This document shows, in pieces, positions 9,041 to 17,021 of a stretch of 64,000 nucleotides of DNA. The DNA comes from an uncultured Clostridia bacterium (lineage in GTDB: Bacteria; Bacillota; Clostridia; TANB77; CAG-508). The translations under genes were made by a program, and so were the position numbers. Each line of letters starts with the position of its first letter. Positions within the stretch are counted from its first letter, which is position 1. The notes under the pieces were generated by a model. It was given only the letters and a program-made list of their open reading frames with translations, was not told where the DNA came from and made no database searches. The stretch is from NCBI GenBank assembly GCA_934121905.1, contig CAKOVI010000006.1, positions 18,554-82,553 on the forward strand, given 5' to 3'.

Positions 9041-9562
9041 ATGAATTTATCTGAATTTTTAGAAAAAAAATTGTCTGATTCTAATAAAACAAATAACTTA
9101 GTTTCCAGCTTTATTAAAGAACTTCAAAATCACTTAGAAAATAGTGAATTGAATATTAAAAATGGTTCAAAATTTGTCGTTACAGATATTAATGGCGAAA
9201 ATGTATCTCTAATAGATATATTTTCTGGAAACGAATTAAAAACTTCTAATTTTGAGAAGGAAGACTTATTAAACTTAGATTTAGGTTCAAATGTTATTTT
9301 TGAAAATAATAAATTCATTTTAACTGATGAAAAATTTGAAATTACTAATTTGGATGCTAAAGCTAAGCTCGATGATTTATATTTTAATCTTGATGAAGAA
9401 GAAGGTTCATTATTTTCCGTAAAAAAAATTGATGATGATAAAATTTATTTAACCAATCTCGAAGAAGGTGGATATTTCAGTATTCCCAAAGAAAAATATC
9501 CAAATTTTAAAGTTGGTAATACATTAAAGAAAGAAAATGGAAAATATAATTTAGAACAATAA
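9041..9562 (+). CDS. Acidic protein of unknown function
   Basis: 173 residues, no signal peptide or membrane helix, rich in Asp/Glu and Asn/Lys. Repeating short beta-strand patterns (NGSKFVVTDINGE, KFILTDEKFEI, KIYLTNLEEGGYFSI) suggest an all-beta fold after an N-terminal helical stretch. GAAAGGATG lies 14 bases before ATG 9041. I do not recognise the family. Confidence 0.6.
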   Translation: MNLSEFLEKKLSDSNKTNNLVSSFIKELQNHLENSELNIKNGSKFVVTDINGENVSLIDIFSGNELKTSNFEKEDLLNLDLGSNVIFENNKFILTDEKFEITNLDAKAKLDDLYFNLDEEEGSLFSVKKIDDDKIYLTNLEEGGYFSIPKEKYPNFKVGNTLKKENGKYNLEQ

Positions 9563-9565
9563 AAT

Positions 9566-9599
9566 AAAAACAGGTTAATTCTAAAATTAGCCTGTTTTT
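9566..9599. terminator. Bidirectional terminator between convergent genes
   Basis: AAAAACAGG (9566-9574) pairs with CCTGTTTTT (9591-9599), extended inward by TTAATT/AATTAG. Confidence 0.9.
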
Positions 9600-9605
9600 A
9601 TTTTA

Positions 9606-9926
9606 TTAAAATTCTTGTATATTATTTTCAATATTTTCTTCTTCTACAACATTTTCTTCTTGACTTGACATAGATATTTCTGAATCAAAAGAAAATACTT
9701 TTCTTTCTGCTCTTGCTTTTTCTTCAAATTTCTTTTCGAATTCTGCTTTTGTAGAATTTAAAGATTCTTGCATAGCATAAAACATTTTTTCAACATCTTC
9801 TTTTGTAAAATCATAGCTATTACTTCTTGCCATTGGTTCTAATATTTGGATGTCATGCATTACATTGTTTACCCTTTTTCCTGCAAATTCCATAAATTTC
9901 TTTCTTTTTTCTTCGTTAACTTCCAT
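9606..9926 (-). CDS. Small acidic helical protein of unknown function
   Basis: 106 residues, predicted mostly helical with a charged stretch (FEKKFEEKARAERK) and a Glu/Asn-rich tail that is likely disordered. GGGAGCAACAAAAA precedes ATG 9926. No family recognised; convergent with the acidic protein at 9041. Confidence 0.55.
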   Translation of the reverse strand: MEVNEEKRKKFMEFAGKRVNNVMHDIQILEPMARSNSYDFTKEDVEKMFYAMQESLNSTKAEFEKKFEEKARAERKVFSFDSEISMSSQEENVVEEENIENNIQEF

Positions 9927-10019
9927 TTTTTGTTGCTCCCTTCAATTTATAAAAATATTATTACATTTCTATTTTATATCACAAAAAAGCCGAAAAATCA
10001 AACATATTTTATTATTTTT

Positions 10020-10601
10020 TTAATCTTCTATTATTTCTAATTTTCCTTTACATTTTCCACACCTATAATCTCTTATAAAGTTTTTCTTTAGTCTTTGTCT
10101 GTAAAATATAAGTCCACAATTTTTACATTTTATTTTATATTTATATGTTATCTCTTTATCTTCAAATTTAATGTTGCTATTTTCATAGTCTTTTTCTTTG
10201 TTTCCAAGTCGTTGAATTTTGTAACCTAACTTTTGATTAATATACTCAGCATATTTTTTAAATTCTTTACCATGGTTATTACAATATGGCAGACAATGAA
10301 TTAATTCATGCATTATAGTATTTTTTATAATGTCATCATTTAAATCTAATACCCATTTGCTTATTTCTATATCGTGTTTTAAAAATACATCATATACTTT
10401 TCTTCTTCTATGATTCTTATATTCTATATGATAACTTGTAATTACAGGCTTAGACTGCTTACAACAGCCATATCTTTTTGCTTTTCTTTTAGCTATATTG
10501 ATTGTAATTTTTCCGTTTTTTTTGCTATCTTCCATATTAATACCTATAGATTTTAATTCTTCTATACACTCATTGTATAATTTGGTTAATTTTTCTTCCA
10601 T
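10020..10601 (-). CDS. SprT-like zinc metalloprotease-like protein
   Basis: 193 residues. The HELIH zinc motif (IMHELIHCLPYCNNHG) and the conserved downstream GKEFKKYAEYIN identify the SprT-like domain; the C-terminus has a four-cysteine zinc ribbon (CKNCGLIFY then CGKCKG). Related proteins include the DNA-protein crosslink protease Spartan, but bacterial function is unproven. The start codon directly follows the stop of the patatin gene (TAAATG), with its ribosome binding site inside that gene, so the two are coupled. Confidence 0.85.
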   Translation of the reverse strand: MEEKLTKLYNECIEELKSIGINMEDSKKNGKITINIAKRKAKRYGCCKQSKPVITSYHIEYKNHRRRKVYDVFLKHDIEISKWVLDLNDDIIKNTIMHELIHCLPYCNNHGKEFKKYAEYINQKLGYKIQRLGNKEKDYENSNIKFEDKEITYKYKIKCKNCGLIFYRQRLKKNFIRDYRCGKCKGKLEIIED

Positions 10602-11465
10602 TTATATTTCCTCTGTTATTTTTTCTCTCTGTTCCATAACTGCATTATACCCATTTTCTATCGTTTTTTCTATTTCATCCATAGATAATAAACTCGTATC
10701 TGGATTATAAATTTCTATCGCTATATCTGCTAATTTTCTTGCATTTTCTACACCAGAATGCGAGAATATATCAAGTGCTCTAACTAACACTCCCTCTAAA
10801 CTCCTACTTGGAGTATATTTATTTAAATCGAAACTTATTGCAATAGTTTTTGTTGCTCCCATATCTTTTAATACTTGTACAGGCAAATTATCTACTGTGC
10901 CTCCATCTATAAAATTGTATTTTTCATAGTTTGATGTTGTAAATATCGCAGGAAATGCCATACTCGAACGCACAGCTTTTCCTATGTTTATATCTGTTAT
11001 ATATTCTATATTTTCGTCCTTATCTTTTATTTCATTTGATATAAACAGACATTCTTTCATTGAGATTGTATCTACTGTCGCAATAGCAAGTTGTTTTTCT
11101 TTAAAATCTGCGATTATATTTTTACCTTTTTCTTTTGCTGCTTCATTTATAAAATTTTCGACTAATTTTCCGTCAATTATTCCTTCTACTCTTGTTTCTT
11201 TATGTAAAAGAAAATTTATTGCCATTTGACACAGCACTTTTTTTCTTATTTTTAAGATTTTTTTATATTTTTCTTTACATATTTCTTTTATTTCTTCTGG
11301 TGTATATCCCATTGCATAAAGTGCTGCTATCGCACTTCCTGTGCTTGTTCCAGATATACATTTAATTTTTATTCCTAGTTCTTCAAGTGCTTTTAGCGCT
11401 CCTATGTGTGCAAAACCTTGTAGTCCGCCTCCTGCTAATGATACTCCATAATCTATTTTTTTCAT
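10602..11465 (-). CDS. Patatin-like phospholipase / esterase
   Basis: 287 residues of the NTE/RssA family. It carries the oxyanion loop GGGLQG near the N-terminus, the nucleophile elbow GTSTG (around residue 41) and the DGG of the catalytic dyad (FIDGGTVDNLPV). Cytoplasmic lipid acyl hydrolase by family; substrate unknown. GGAGAATACAAT precedes ATG 11465; translationally coupled to the SprT-like gene. Confidence 0.88.
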   Translation of the reverse strand: MKKIDYGVSLAGGGLQGFAHIGALKALEELGIKIKCISGTSTGSAIAALYAMGYTPEEIKEICKEKYKKILKIRKKVLCQMAINFLLHKETRVEGIIDGKLVENFINEAAKEKGKNIIADFKEKQLAIATVDTISMKECLFISNEIKDKDENIEYITDINIGKAVRSSMAFPAIFTTSNYEKYNFIDGGTVDNLPVQVLKDMGATKTIAISFDLNKYTPSRSLEGVLVRALDIFSHSGVENARKLADIAIEIYNPDTSLLSMDEIEKTIENGYNAVMEQREKITEEI

Positions 11466-11476
11466 ATTGTATTCTC

Positions 11477-13333
11477 CTATGTTAAAATTTTCAATTTTTT
11501 CACTTTAAGCATTCTCAAAGCATTAATTATAGCAATTATAGAAACTCCAACATCTGCAAAAACAGCTTCCCACATAGTTGAAAGACCAATTGCAGTAAGA
11601 ACCAAAACTAAAATTTTAATGGCAATTGCAAACACAATATTTTCTTTTACAATTTTCATCGTCTTTCTAGACAAACTTATAGCGTCTCCTATTTTAGAAG
11701 GCTCATCTGTCATAATAACAACATCAGCTGCTTCAATTGCAGCATCAGAACCTAATGCACCCATTGCAATTCCTATATCAGACATAGCAAGAACTGGGCT
11801 ATCATTTATTCCATCTCCTACAAATACAAGTTTACCTTTTTCTGTTTTTTCTTGCATTAATTTTTCTACTTTTTCTACTTTTTCATCTGGTAATAATTCT
11901 GTATAAACTTCATCTAACCTAAGTTTTTCTCCAACATCTTCTCCAACTGTTTTCTTGTCCCCTGTAAGCATAACTGTTTTCTTTACACCTAAATTTTTCA
12001 AATTCTTAACCAAACCTAAAGAGTCTTCTTTTATTTCATCTGAAATTATAATTAATCCTTTATATTCATTGTTTACTGCAATATACAAAATTGTTCCAAT
12101 ATCTTCACTTTTTGTGTATTGAATTTTATTTTCTTCCATTAGTTTTTCATTACCAATTAATACATTTTTATCATCAATTGTAACACTTATTCCGTGTCCG
12201 GAAATTTCTTTTATATTTTTTATTCTGTTTGTGTCTATTTCTTTTTTATATGCATTTTTTATAGATTTTGCAATTGGGTGGTTTGAATAGTTTTCTGCAT
12301 ATGCTGCAATTTCAAGTAATTCATTTTTATCTATATTATTTGTTTCAATTTTTTGAACTTCAAATACACCCTTCGTTAAAGTTCCTGTTTTATCAAACAC
12401 TGCTATTTCAGTTGATGCTAATGCTTCTAAATAGTTACTTCCTTTTATTAATATTCCCATTTTAGATGCTCCTCCAATTCCTCCGAAAAAGCTTAATGGT
12501 ATTGATATAACTAATGCACAAGGACATGATACAACTAAAAATGATAATGCTCTATAAACCCATTCTGTAAATGATGTTCCTTTAAATATAAATGGTGGCA
12601 CAATTGCAAGTATTACTGCTATGATTACAACTGTTGGAGTATAGTATTTGGCAAACTTTGTAATAAAATTTTCTGATTTTGATTTTTTGCTACTCGCATT
12701 TTCAACTAAATCTAAAATTTTGCTTACTGTTGATTCCCCATATTCTTTTGATACTCTTACTAAAATCTTCCCGCTTTCATTTATTGAACTACTTAATACT
12801 TCGTCATCTTTTTTTACTTCTACTGGTACAGATTCTCCTGTTAATGCTTTTGTATCAAGCATTGTAGTTCCTTCAATTATTACTCCATCTAGAGGTATTT
12901 TTTCTCCGGGTTTTACAACTATTATTTCTCCAATTTTTACCTCATCTGGGTCTATTTTTTCTTCTTTTTCATCTCTTAAAACATTTGCATAGTCTGGTCT
13001 TATATCCATTAAGCTTGAGATTGATTTTCTTGATTTATCAACTGCATAGCTTTGGAACAATTCTCCAACTTGATAGAATAACATTACTGCAACTGCCTCT
13101 GGAAATTCACCAACTCCAAATGCTCCTAATGTTGCAACTGCCATTAAAAAGTTTTCGTCAAATACTTTTCCTCTGAAAATATTTCTAACAGCTTTTTTTA
13201 GTATGCTAAGTCCAACAATTAAATAACTTATTATAAATAATGTATCTTTTACCCAAATATTTGTAAAATTTCCTGCTATTGCAATTATATATATAATTAG
13301 TGCTATTAATATTTTTATTGCTCTTTTTTTCAT
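11477..13333 (-). CDS. cadA: Heavy-metal P-type ATPase (Zn/Cd/Pb efflux)
   Basis: 618 residues, P1B-type ATPase. The CPC transport motif is at 270-272, the phosphorylated aspartate in DKTGTLTKG is D314, with TGES in the actuator domain and GDGINDSP near the C-terminus. CPC plus the CadC-like regulator points to Zn/Cd/Pb export. The usual N-terminal HMA metal-binding domain is missing from this chain and is encoded by the separate gene upstream. Symbol by function; zntA would be equally apt. Confidence 0.9.
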   Translation of the reverse strand: MKKRAIKILIALIIYIIAIAGNFTNIWVKDTLFIISYLIVGLSILKKAVRNIFRGKVFDENFLMAVATLGAFGVGEFPEAVAVMLFYQVGELFQSYAVDKSRKSISSLMDIRPDYANVLRDEKEEKIDPDEVKIGEIIVVKPGEKIPLDGVIIEGTTMLDTKALTGESVPVEVKKDDEVLSSSINESGKILVRVSKEYGESTVSKILDLVENASSKKSKSENFITKFAKYYTPTVVIIAVILAIVPPFIFKGTSFTEWVYRALSFLVVSCPCALVISIPLSFFGGIGGASKMGILIKGSNYLEALASTEIAVFDKTGTLTKGVFEVQKIETNNIDKNELLEIAAYAENYSNHPIAKSIKNAYKKEIDTNRIKNIKEISGHGISVTIDDKNVLIGNEKLMEENKIQYTKSEDIGTILYIAVNNEYKGLIIISDEIKEDSLGLVKNLKNLGVKKTVMLTGDKKTVGEDVGEKLRLDEVYTELLPDEKVEKVEKLMQEKTEKGKLVFVGDGINDSPVLAMSDIGIAMGALGSDAAIEAADVVIMTDEPSKIGDAISLSRKTMKIVKENIVFAIAIKILVLVLTAIGLSTMWEAVFADVGVSIIAIINALRMLKVKKLKILT

Positions 13334-13361
13334 TTATGTTTCATCCCTTTCTTATAAATTA

Positions 13362-13392
13362 CCCAATTTGAAAACGTTTATTTCAAATTGGG
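13362..13392 (-). other. Intercistronic hairpin between HMA gene and ATPase gene
   Basis: Perfect 12-bp arms (CCCAATTTGAAA and TTTCAAATTGGG) around a 7-base loop in the 70-base gap. On the minus strand it is not followed by a T-run, so it is more likely an mRNA processing or stability element than a terminator. Confidence 0.7.
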
Positions 13393-13403
13393 CTTTTATG
13401 TCT

Positions 13404-13625
13404 TTATACTTCTTTTATTGTACACTCTGGCTCTTCTTTTTTTATTACTTTTTGAACTTTTTTCATAACTTCTTCTTTGTTTTCTTCATCACATTCTATA
13501 ACTAATTTTTCTGTCATAAAACTTATAGATGCTTCTTTTACCTCATCTATTTTTTGTATTGCTCTTTCTAATTCTGCTGCACAATTTGCACAATCTAATC
13601 CTTTTATTTTAAATTTATATTTCAT
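13404..13625 (-). CDS. HMA-domain metallochaperone, stand-alone
   Basis: 73 residues with the heavy-metal-associated ferredoxin-like fold and metal site GLDCANCA (C12, C15). The start is ATG 13625 because the upstream in-frame ATG at 13640 is itself part of the GGAGG ribosome binding site. Likely delivers Zn/Cd to the adjacent ATPase or acts as its detached metal-binding domain. It lies 17 bases after the repressor gene. Confidence 0.9.
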   Translation of the reverse strand: MKYKFKIKGLDCANCAAELERAIQKIDEVKEASISFMTEKLVIECDEENKEEVMKKVQKVIKKEEPECTIKEV

Positions 13626-13642
13626 TTCTATTACCTCCATTT

Positions 13643-14005
13643 TTATCTTTTATGTTCGATGTGTTCTATTCCTACTTCGAACACTTCTTTTACGTGTTCA
13701 TCATCTAAAGTGTAAAATACTTCTTTACCTACTTTTCTGCATTTCACTATTCCTGAACGTCTTAAAGTTCCTAGTTGATGTGATATTGATGATTTGCTCA
13801 TATTTAGTACATTTGCTATATCACATACACACATTTCGTTTTTGTCTAGTGCATATAGTATTTTCGTTCTGGTTGTGTCTCCTAGTATTTTAAAAAATTC
13901 TGCTAGTTTGTTTAGCAGGTCTTCATCCGCCATTTGCTTTTTTGTGTTTTCTACTATGTCTTTATGTATTACATTGCAGTCACATATAAATTCGTTTTTT
14001 GCCAT
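13643..14005 (-). CDS. cadC: ArsR/SmtB-family metal-responsive repressor, CadC type
   Basis: 120 residues, winged helix (SKSSISHQLGTLRRSGIV). Both classical metal sites appear present: cysteines C8 and C10 at the N-terminus with C59/C61 in MCVCD (alpha3N site), and D102, H104, H115, H118 in the last helix (alpha5 site). It is the first gene of the Zn/Cd efflux operon and should repress it through the palindrome at the promoter. Confidence 0.92.
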   Translation of the reverse strand: MAKNEFICDCNVIHKDIVENTKKQMADEDLLNKLAEFFKILGDTTRTKILYALDKNEMCVCDIANVLNMSKSSISHQLGTLRRSGIVKCRKVGKEVFYTLDDEHVKEVFEVGIEHIEHKR

Positions 14006-14041
14006 TTGTGCCTCCTTTCGGTTTAGGGTTCTTTTGTTATG

Positions 14042-14097
14042 GTTGAATGTTTGTTCAACTTTTTTTATATTATATGTTTATTTATTTTTGTTGTCAA
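14042..14097 (-). promoter_or_regulatory. Promoter and probable CadC operator
   Basis: Minus-strand TTGACA (14092-14097), 17-base spacer, TATAAT (14069-14074). The inverted repeat GTTGAA-N6-TTCAAC (14042-14059) covers the transcription start, matching the TTGAA/TTCAA half-sites typical of SmtB/CadC operators. Confidence 0.82.
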
Positions 14098-14184
14098 TAG
14101 TTTTTTAATTTTATTTTTTAGATTTATAAAAATAATATAACACAACTGTAATATTTTCATATCTATTAGAATTTTATATATGTA

Positions 14185-14220
14185 AAAAAATAAGATAGAA
14201 AAAAGTATTTTTCCATCTCA
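14185..14220 (-). terminator. Terminator after the membrane protein gene
   Basis: Minus-strand GATGGAAAAA pairs with TTTTTTCTATC, followed by a T-run. Confidence 0.65.
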
Positions 14221-14262
14221 TAACCATAATATTTAATTAAATTTAGCTTTATATATATTTTC

Positions 14263-14733
14263 CTAATAATTTCTATACTGATTCTTATCAGCCCTATCAT
14301 CCAACTTTCTATCATATTCCTTATTTTGAAAGAACCAATCAGTTTTCTTGTCTTTAGGATCTCTTTTTCTTAACTTATTTACCATTAAATCAAAAAACAC
14401 ACAAAAAGCAATAATAACACCTATAGCAGAAACAAAAACATTTTGCATAACAGCTACAGACATTTCTTCTTCAGAAGTAATATTACTAAATATGTATCCT
14501 CCAAAATAATAACCATAAGAAGCAAGATAAATAATTCCACCAATCCAATTTCTTCTTAAAACTAAAATCATACATAAAATTGCAACAAAAAGTAATGCGA
14601 TTTCAACTGTTGAATTAAATACTATAAAACCCCCAAATGTTTCTCCATATTGTGCCTGAAAAGCAACAATAATTCTAAAAATCCAAAACATACCCATAAA
14701 CATTACAAGTAACCATGATGACAAACTTTTCAT
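14263..14733 (-). CDS. Four-helix membrane protein of unknown function
   Basis: 156 residues with about four membrane helices (from residues 5, 39, 62 and 95) and a charged cytoplasmic tail from residue 120 (KLRKRDPKDKKTDWFF). The tail type is seen in uncharacterised clostridial membrane proteins. It stands between the metal-efflux operon and the ireB cluster, with its own ribosome binding site (AAAGGAAG). Confidence 0.65.
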   Translation of the reverse strand: MKSLSSWLLVMFMGMFWIFRIIVAFQAQYGETFGGFIVFNSTVEIALLFVAILCMILVLRRNWIGGIIYLASYGYYFGGYIFSNITSEEEMSVAVMQNVFVSAIGVIIAFCVFFDLMVNKLRKRDPKDKKTDWFFQNKEYDRKLDDRADKNQYRNY

Positions 14734-14766
14734 TTTATTTTACTTCCTTTCATATAAAAATTAAAT

Positions 14767-14801
14767 AAAAACTTAGACGACTTCATCATCGCCTAAGTTT
14801 T
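14767..14801 (-). terminator. Terminator of the ireB-ruvX-DUF1292 operon
   Basis: AAACTTAGGCGA pairs with TCGTCTAAGTTT on the minus strand, with a T-run. Confidence 0.88.
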
Positions 14802-14803
14802 TA

Positions 14804-15118
14804 CTACTCATTGCTATCAACGAAATCAAATTCATCTTTAAATTTGTCTTTAAAAATGTCAAATACTTTCATTAATGTTTCTTCGTTTTCTACGCTAACA
14901 TAAGACTCTTGTTCACTGTCATCTTCTGAATCTTCTAGTTTTAGTATAACAACTTCACCATCATCTTCTTCTCCTTCTTCAAGAACTGGTAGTAAAACGA
15001 CATATTGTTCATTTTCAAAATCTATTAAATCTAAAAATTCAAATTTAACCTCATTTCCATCTTCATCATTTAATGTTATTATGTTATCTAATTCTTCTCC
15101 TTCAAAATTTTCTTCCAT
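14804..15118 (-). CDS. DUF1292 acidic protein
   Basis: 104 residues, very acidic. The pattern NIITLNDEDGNEVKFEFL, then YVVLLPV and EVVILK, is characteristic of DUF1292. In Firmicutes this gene is a conserved partner of ireB and ruvX/yqgF, as here. Molecular role unknown. Confidence 0.88.
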   Translation of the reverse strand: MEENFEGEELDNIITLNDEDGNEVKFEFLDLIDFENEQYVVLLPVLEEGEEDDGEVVILKLEDSEDDSEQESYVSVENEETLMKVFDIFKDKFKDEFDFVDSNE

Positions 15119-15171
15119 AATTTCTCCTTTCGATATTTTATAAATATTTTTTAATTTTAATAACGTGTTTT

Positions 15172-15594
15172 CTATGAATTTTTTTGCCTTTCAAGATATG
15201 TTTCTAAAATATATACTGCAGATATAGTATCTACTATATTTCTTTTTTTATGCTTGTTTATATTTAAAAAATTCATGGTTTTATGTGCTGCAACAGTTGT
15301 AAGTCTTTCATCTATATAGTCTATTTTTATTTTGTTGTATTTGCACTTTAATTTATGAATGAGTTTTTCTGTAAGTTCTGCTCTTTCTGATTTTGTTCCA
15401 TCCATATTGTATGGCATTCCGACAACTATTGTATCTATATTGTAAATTTCAAGATACTCATCTACTTTTTTTAATATTAATCTATCACTACCTTGTGAGT
15501 GTAAAGTTTCTAATCCTTGGGCTGTAATTCCAAGTTCATCAGTTATTGCAAAACCTGTTCTTGCATCACCATAATCAATGCTCAAAATTCTCAT
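15172..15594 (-). CDS. ruvX: Holliday junction resolvase-like RuvX/YqgF
   Basis: 140 residues with RNase H-like fold. Key acidic positions are in IDYGDARTG, the GMPYNMDG loop, DERLTT and the C-terminal DTISAVYIL. By family a 16S rRNA 5'-end maturation nuclease or Holliday junction resolvase. The ATG shares a base with the ireB stop codon (TAATG), indicating coupled translation. Confidence 0.93.
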   Translation of the reverse strand: MRILSIDYGDARTGFAITDELGITAQGLETLHSQGSDRLILKKVDEYLEIYNIDTIVVGMPYNMDGTKSERAELTEKLIHKLKCKYNKIKIDYIDERLTTVAAHKTMNFLNINKHKKRNIVDTISAVYILETYLERQKNS

Positions 15595-15848
15595 TATTCA
15601 TCAATTCCTATATAATATTTTACTAATTTTTCTAGTAATTCGTCTCTTTCTATACATCTAATTTTGTTTCTTGCATCATTATGACTGGTTATATATGTTG
15701 GATCTCCAGATAGTATATATCCAACAATTTGGTTTATAGGATTATATCCTTTTTCTACTAATGCTTCATATACTTCTTTTAGAACCTTTTTTGTATCTAT
15801 ATCTTTGTTCTTTTCTACCTTGAAAAACATTGTTTTATCAAAATCCAT
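15594..15848 (-). CDS. ireB: IreB-family regulatory phosphoprotein
   Basis: 84 residues; the family pattern (KTMFFKVEK near the start, GYNPINQIVGYILSGDPTYIT in the middle) is complete. IreB is a substrate of the PASTA Ser/Thr kinase IreK in Enterococcus. AAGGAGGAAAAAAC precedes ATG 15848. First gene of the ireB-ruvX-DUF1292 cluster. Confidence 0.95.
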   Translation of the reverse strand: MDFDKTMFFKVEKNKDIDTKKVLKEVYEALVEKGYNPINQIVGYILSGDPTYITSHNDARNKIRCIERDELLEKLVKYYIGIDE

Positions 15849-15860
15849 GTTTTTTCCTCC

Positions 15861-16994
15861 TTATATATTGTTTATTTGGCTTTCTTCTTTAGAAGCTTCA
15901 TCTAGATGTTTTTCCATTTTTTTCAAAACTTCTTCAATTCCTGTACCTTTATAATATGTTGCTACTGCAAAATTTAAAGATGGAGATACTTCAATATCTT
16001 CTTTTTTCTTTTTACGTTTTTTCTTTTTGCCTTCTTCTTCAATTTCTTTTACTTCAAAATTGTTGTTTAAAGATATTTTTAAGCTTTCTGTTGATTCTTT
16101 TATTTGGTTTATAAAGTCTGTTACACTGTCTGCGTCAACTCCTGAAAATACTATAACAAATTTTGGTCCCATGTATCTTACCAATATATATGATTCCGAA
16201 ATGTTTGCTTGTACATTTTTACTTACTTCTGTTATAACTTTATTTCCTAATTCTCTTGCTATCTTGTTTATATCTTCTATATTAGAAATTCTAAACATAC
16301 ATATTGCAGATGTTGTATATTGATCCATAATCTTTTTTCCTTCTCCATACAAATATTCTGCTGAGTTTAGTCCTGTGAACAAGTCTTTTCTTACAATATT
16401 TTCCAATATTTTTTGGTAATCTACTGCTTTTAATACAGATACTATATTTTCTTTTACTGTTTCAAATATTGTTGTATCAATATTATCAAAGTCGTGTGGT
16501 ACTCCACTTTCTATTATCCAATATCCAATATATACATTGTCTATATATAATGGGAAAAATATTGCTGATTTTGCTCTTTCAAACTCTTTTTCTTGGTAAG
16601 GAAGTTTTTCTCCTTCGTTATTAATTGTTATATATTTAGGACTAGCAGATGTTATACTATCCTTAAATATATCTACATCTTGTAGTTTACTTAAAGTATC
16701 CCAATGTGTATTATTAACATTTGAGGCTTTTACTATGTAATCTGTTCCGTCAAAAACTACTATAGTTGAATATTTTATTTGGTATTTTTCTATTATTATA
16801 TCATTTATAGCTTTTATCTTTTTATCAACACTCAAGTCGCTTCCTGTTATACTCATAAAGTCTTGTAAAATATTTAGGTTCGTAAATCTTCTACTTTGAG
16901 TCTGAAATGCTTGAATTCTTTTGTATAAAGACAAATTATAAATTCCTAATGCTAGTACTGTAAAAACTAATACTATAACCACTATTACTATCAA
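15861..16994 (-). CDS. Membrane-anchored GAF protein with degenerate GGDEF domain
   Basis: One N-terminal membrane helix, a GAF-like sensor domain (about residues 45-185) and a C-terminal fold resembling GGDEF, in which the active-site GGDEF is replaced by GPKF (in RYMGPKFVIVF), so cyclase activity is unlikely. A lysine-rich insert (GKKKKRKKKK) splits the domain. The start is placed at TTG 16994 because GGAGGG lies 7 bases before it; ATG 17009 overlaps that signal. Last gene of an operon with the ParA-like ATPase. Probably a signalling or scaffold protein. Confidence 0.72.
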   Translation of the reverse strand: MIVIVVIVLVFTVLALGIYNLSLYKRIQAFQTQSRRFTNLNILQDFMSITGSDLSVDKKIKAINDIIIEKYQIKYSTIVVFDGTDYIVKASNVNNTHWDTLSKLQDVDIFKDSITSASPKYITINNEGEKLPYQEKEFERAKSAIFFPLYIDNVYIGYWIIESGVPHDFDNIDTTIFETVKENIVSVLKAVDYQKILENIVRKDLFTGLNSAEYLYGEGKKIMDQYTTSAICMFRISNIEDINKIARELGNKVITEVSKNVQANISESYILVRYMGPKFVIVFSGVDADSVTDFINQIKESTESLKISLNNNFEVKEIEEEGKKKKRKKKKEDIEVSPSLNFAVATYYKGTGIEEVLKKMEKHLDEASKEESQINNI

Positions 16995-17021
16995 GATTTG
17001 TCCCTCCATTTTCAATTACTA

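Noticed and set aside
13362..13392. Terminator inside the metal-efflux operon
   Set aside because: No T-run follows on the transcribed strand.
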